From: Pontimicrobium sp. SW4
GTDB lineage: Bacteria; Bacteroidota; Bacteroidia; Flavobacteriales; Flavobacteriaceae
Direction of reading: 5' to 3'
Length of the DNA stretch: 64,000 nt
NCBI RefSeq assembly: GCF_039954625.1
Contig: NZ_CP157199.1
Coordinates: 434,001 to 498,000 of the forward strand
Under the pieces are notes generated by a model that saw only the letters and a program-made list of their open reading frames with translations, did not search any database and had not been told where the DNA came from. The translations under genes were made by a program, and so were the position numbers. The stretch's first letter is position 1. Each line of letters starts with the position of its first letter. Below, in pieces: positions 61,612-64,000 of the stretch.

Positions 61612-64000
61612 TTAAAAAGGATAGTTAATTCCTATGTTATATACAGCATTTCCGAAATTATAGTCATTAAACCACCGATTTGCTGTTTTGTATGATGGAT
61701 CGTAGGTTTTAAAACCAATATCGCCTCTAAAAACAAAGAACCCGAAATCATATCTTAACCCAAATCCTGAGCCTATAGCAATATCTTTAAAAGAGTTAAA
61801 GTTTGTAAATGTAGCATTTGGGTCATTCTCATTATCTAGTACATTCCAAATATTTCCTGCGTCTATAAAAAGGGCGCCATTTAGGTTTCCAAATAAATTA
61901 AAACGGTGTTCTAAGCTAAGTGCAATTTTCATATTAGCTTCATTAAATTCGTTATTGCTATCCGAACTTCCAGGTCCTAGATTGTATGCTGTCCAAGCTC
62001 TGTTATCATTTGCCCCACCAGCAAAAAAACTTTTAGAAAATGGAATGCTGTTAGAATTACCATAGGGTATTGCAATACCAAAGAAACTTCTTATAGCAAT
62101 AACATTGTTTCTGCCAATATCCCAATGTTTTATGTAATCAAATTCGGTTTTAATATATTGAGAGTAAGGTACTCCAAACAACTCATATTTGTTGTCATTA
62201 TTTTTATTTAATCCTAATAGTTTTGATGTAGTAGTTAATAAATTCCCTGCGGATTCTAATTTAAATCGGAATATAGAAAAAGTTTCATCAACTAAGCTTT
62301 CACGTCTATTTTTTACGTAACTAAAGCTAGTAGAAAAAATCAGGTTGTCTTCGGTAAGTCTTTCTTTACGTTCTTTAATGTTATTTACGGTTTTGTATTC
62401 GTCATTATTGGTGGTTTCAAAACCTGAGTCCTGTAAAACCAAATCGATAAACTCATCGGCTTTATTTTTATTTAATTCATCTATGCCATTGTTATTTGTA
62501 ATAAATTCAGGTGGCGTATTATACGTGTTTAAAGCAATGTTTTCTAGACGGTTAAACGAATTTTGATAAACTCTAAAATAATTTCCAGAGTTTAAATTTC
62601 TAACATATTGAGCATTAAATAAATCTAAGTTATTAGTAACAGATTCTGAATGATTCCAATTATAATTTAGAATACCATTTACTGTTTGTTTATCTAAACC
62701 AATATTGGTTTGACTTGTAAAACCTAAACTTAATCTAGTAATTGGAGACATATATTTAGGAATGATTCCTTCTGTATTAACAGGAAAGAAAAACCTAGGA
62801 ATCGTTAGCTTTGTATTTACGCCATACTCATTAATATCAAAAAATTGATCATTATTTGCACCATTTTTAGACGCTCCAATGGCTCCTAAAGCAGAAATTT
62901 CCAACGTTTCGGCACCTCTAAAAATATTGCGTATAACTAAACCAGTGTTAAAGGATAGTCCTACAGATTGAATATTGCTTTGTGATACATTAACATCAAA
63001 GCTAAGACCGTATTTTTTTCTTGGAGACAACTTAATATTTGCAGTTAATGTAGAATCTTGCTCATGTATATCATATCTAATGCTAGGGTATTTAAAAACT
63101 CCAAATTTATTTAAGTACCTAAATGTTCTGGTTCTATCTATGTCGCTATATAAATCACCTCTATTAATGAATATGGCTTGCTGCAGTGCTTTTGGACGAT
63201 AACGTAATTTTTCATAACTGTAAAATCTTGCATTACCATACTTAGCACTATCTTGATATACGCCTCCATCATTTTCATAAGAATCGTCAGTGATAATATT
63301 TACATTTCTAATTGTAAAAGGTTTAAAGGGGACTACTGTAACCGAATCTTCATTACGAATAACACGATTTCTAATTTTTACATCTACATCTACTCTTTTT
63401 ATGCTTTCATCATTTATAACATCAAACTCTATATAATCTTGAGAAAAATGATACAATCCAGAGTTTCTAAATGATTCTGTAAGTCTATCTCTTTCATTAT
63501 CAATATCTACTCTTTTAAATTGTTCTCCTTTTTTTAATACACTATTTGGCTTAGCATTTTGGTAAAGTGAGTCTATTAATTTTGATGAGTTGGAACTATA
63601 AATTGAATCTAAAAGATAAGGTTTGCCAGTTTTTACATAATAATCAACTGTAGCTCGTTTATTTTCTTTTTTATTAATTGTATAAGTAACTTCACTATCA
63701 AACCAACCATTCCAATAGTAATAATTACCTAAATTATTTTTTGATTTTTCTGTTTTTAAACTATCTAAAATTACTGGAGGTTCACCAGTTTTTTTTAACC
63801 AATTGTTTAGGTTTTTTCTAGTCTCAATGTCTTTTTCTAATTGCTTTTTAGAGAGTTTTTTAATTTTACGAGCTAGCTTTTTTGGATTATCATATATTTT
63901 TTCATTTAATATTGAATCTATGTTAGGACGAGCTAAATTATATATATGTAACCTTAAAGGAAAACCAAGGAGCTTGTTATTTGCTCTTTGATTAACGCGA
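61612..64000 (-). CDS. tamL: Omp85-family outer membrane protein, TamL/BamA-like (5' end outside window)
   Basis: Outer-membrane beta-barrel with periplasmic POTRA domains. The frame stays open to the right edge, so 795 C-terminal residues are present and the N-terminus (signal or lipobox) is not seen. The first part has NNKLLGFPLRLHIYNL, then POTRA-like repeats (about residues 80-300 of the fragment) with FKRVDIDNERDRLTESFRNSG and TFRYLNKFGVFKYP, and a barrel ending in FRGDIGFKTYDPS and a C-terminal aromatic residue (INYPF). SFFAGGANDNRAW is the conserved Omp85 lid-loop-like motif. The KLLGFPL-type N-terminus suggests TamL rather than BamA. Confidence 0.85.
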   Translation of the reverse strand, partial: RVNQRANNKLLGFPLRLHIYNLARPNIDSILNEKIYDNPKKLARKIKKLSKKQLEKDIETRKNLNNWLKKTGEPPVILDSLKTEKSKNNLGNYYYWNGWFDSEVTYTINKKENKRATVDYYVKTGKPYLLDSIYSSNSSKLIDSLYQNAKPNSVLKKGEQFKRVDIDNERDRLTESFRNSGLYHFSQDYIEFDVINDESIKRVDVDVKIRNRVIRNEDSVTVVPFKPFTIRNVNIITDDSYENDGGVYQDSAKYGNARFYSYEKLRYRPKALQQAIFINRGDLYSDIDRTRTFRYLNKFGVFKYPSIRYDIHEQDSTLTANIKLSPRKKYGLSFDVNVSQSNIQSVGLSFNTGLVIRNIFRGAETLEISALGAIGASKNGANNDQFFDINEYGVNTKLTIPRFFFPVNTEGIIPKYMSPITRLSLGFTSQTNIGLDKQTVNGILNYNWNHSESVTNNLDLFNAQYVRNLNSGNYFRVYQNSFNRLENIALNTYNTPPEFITNNNGIDELNKNKADEFIDLVLQDSGFETTNNDEYKTVNNIKERKERLTEDNLIFSTSFSYVKNRRESLVDETFSIFRFKLESAGNLLTTTSKLLGLNKNNDNKYELFGVPYSQYIKTEFDYIKHWDIGRNNVIAIRSFFGIAIPYGNSNSIPFSKSFFAGGANDNRAWTAYNLGPGSSDSNNEFNEANMKIALSLEHRFNLFGNLNGALFIDAGNIWNVLDNENDPNATFTNFNSFKDIAIGSGFGLRYDFGFFVFRGDIGFKTYDPSYKTANRWFNDYNFGNAVYNIGINYPF

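Noticed and set aside
1..64000. Insertion sequence, prophage, CRISPR array, integron, rRNA operon
   Set aside because: No transposase, integrase, phage structural gene, regular spacer repeat or rRNA sequence was seen anywhere in the window.

Overview
This window is a low-GC, gene-dense piece of a chromosome from a Bacteroidota bacterium, most probably a (marine) member of Flavobacteriaceae. The signs are a gldJ-porU-porV gliding/type IX secretion locus, a SusD-family lipoprotein, an RpoD of only 287 residues without region 1.1, a TamL-like Omp85 protein, a PafA-type alkaline phosphatase, and promoters of the Bacteroidota type (TTG, 17-19 bases, TAnnTTTG). I see no insertion sequence, prophage, CRISPR array, rRNA operon or integration scar. 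Most of the window is core genome.

Layout. 1-7.1 kb: the end of anmK, an amino-acid dehydrogenase, the NhaD antiporter, an ExbB-ExbD-TonB energy-transduction operon running into folC, and tRNA-Val with a promoter and terminator. 7.1-16.6 kb: an NTF2-like secreted protein, a lone LytTR regulator, murF and gldJ on the minus strand, divergent from porU and porV. 16.6-21.7 kb: cdd, the pyruvate dehydrogenase genes pdhA-pdhC, an M28 peptidase and an SDR. 21.7-25.4 kb: a tightly packed minus-strand trio of MFS transporter, D-threonine-aldolase-like PLP enzyme and lipoprotein sulfatase; this is the most accessory-looking cassette. 25.4-33.3 kb: SprT-like protein, mannose-1-phosphate guanylyltransferase, DUF389 membrane protein, MlaE/MlaF, PafA phosphatase, YsxC GTPase and an alpha/beta hydrolase.

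33.4-49.0 kb: a complete division and cell wall (dcw) cluster, mraZ-rsmH-ftsL-ftsI-murE-mraY-murD-ftsW-murG-murC-ftsQ-ftsA-ftsZ, with almost no intergenic DNA, ending in a terminator. murF is absent here because it sits next to gldJ. Upstream of mraZ are three 10-bp-phased AAAGTGK repeats that look like a MraZ operator. 49.0-64.0 kb: yqeY, tRNA-Arg, an orphan SusD lipoprotein, an MtfA-like peptidase, a CBS-pair protein, rpe, a short BLUF photoreceptor, rpoD, a small unknown protein, pnp, rpsO, an unknown lipoprotein, accD (without its zinc-ribbon cysteines), fbaA, and a TamL-like outer-membrane assembly gene cut by the right edge.

How it fits together: wall recycling (AnmK), wall synthesis and division (MurC-G, MraY, FtsI/W/Q/A/Z), outer-membrane biogenesis (TamL, MlaEF), protein export to the surface (GldJ, PorU, PorV) and energised import (ExbBD-TonB, SusD) are all represented. 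Start codons were moved from the longest open frame where a signal peptide, conserved N-terminus, ribosome-binding site or upstream terminator pointed to a later start. All assignments rest on reading motifs by eye; no database search was possible.
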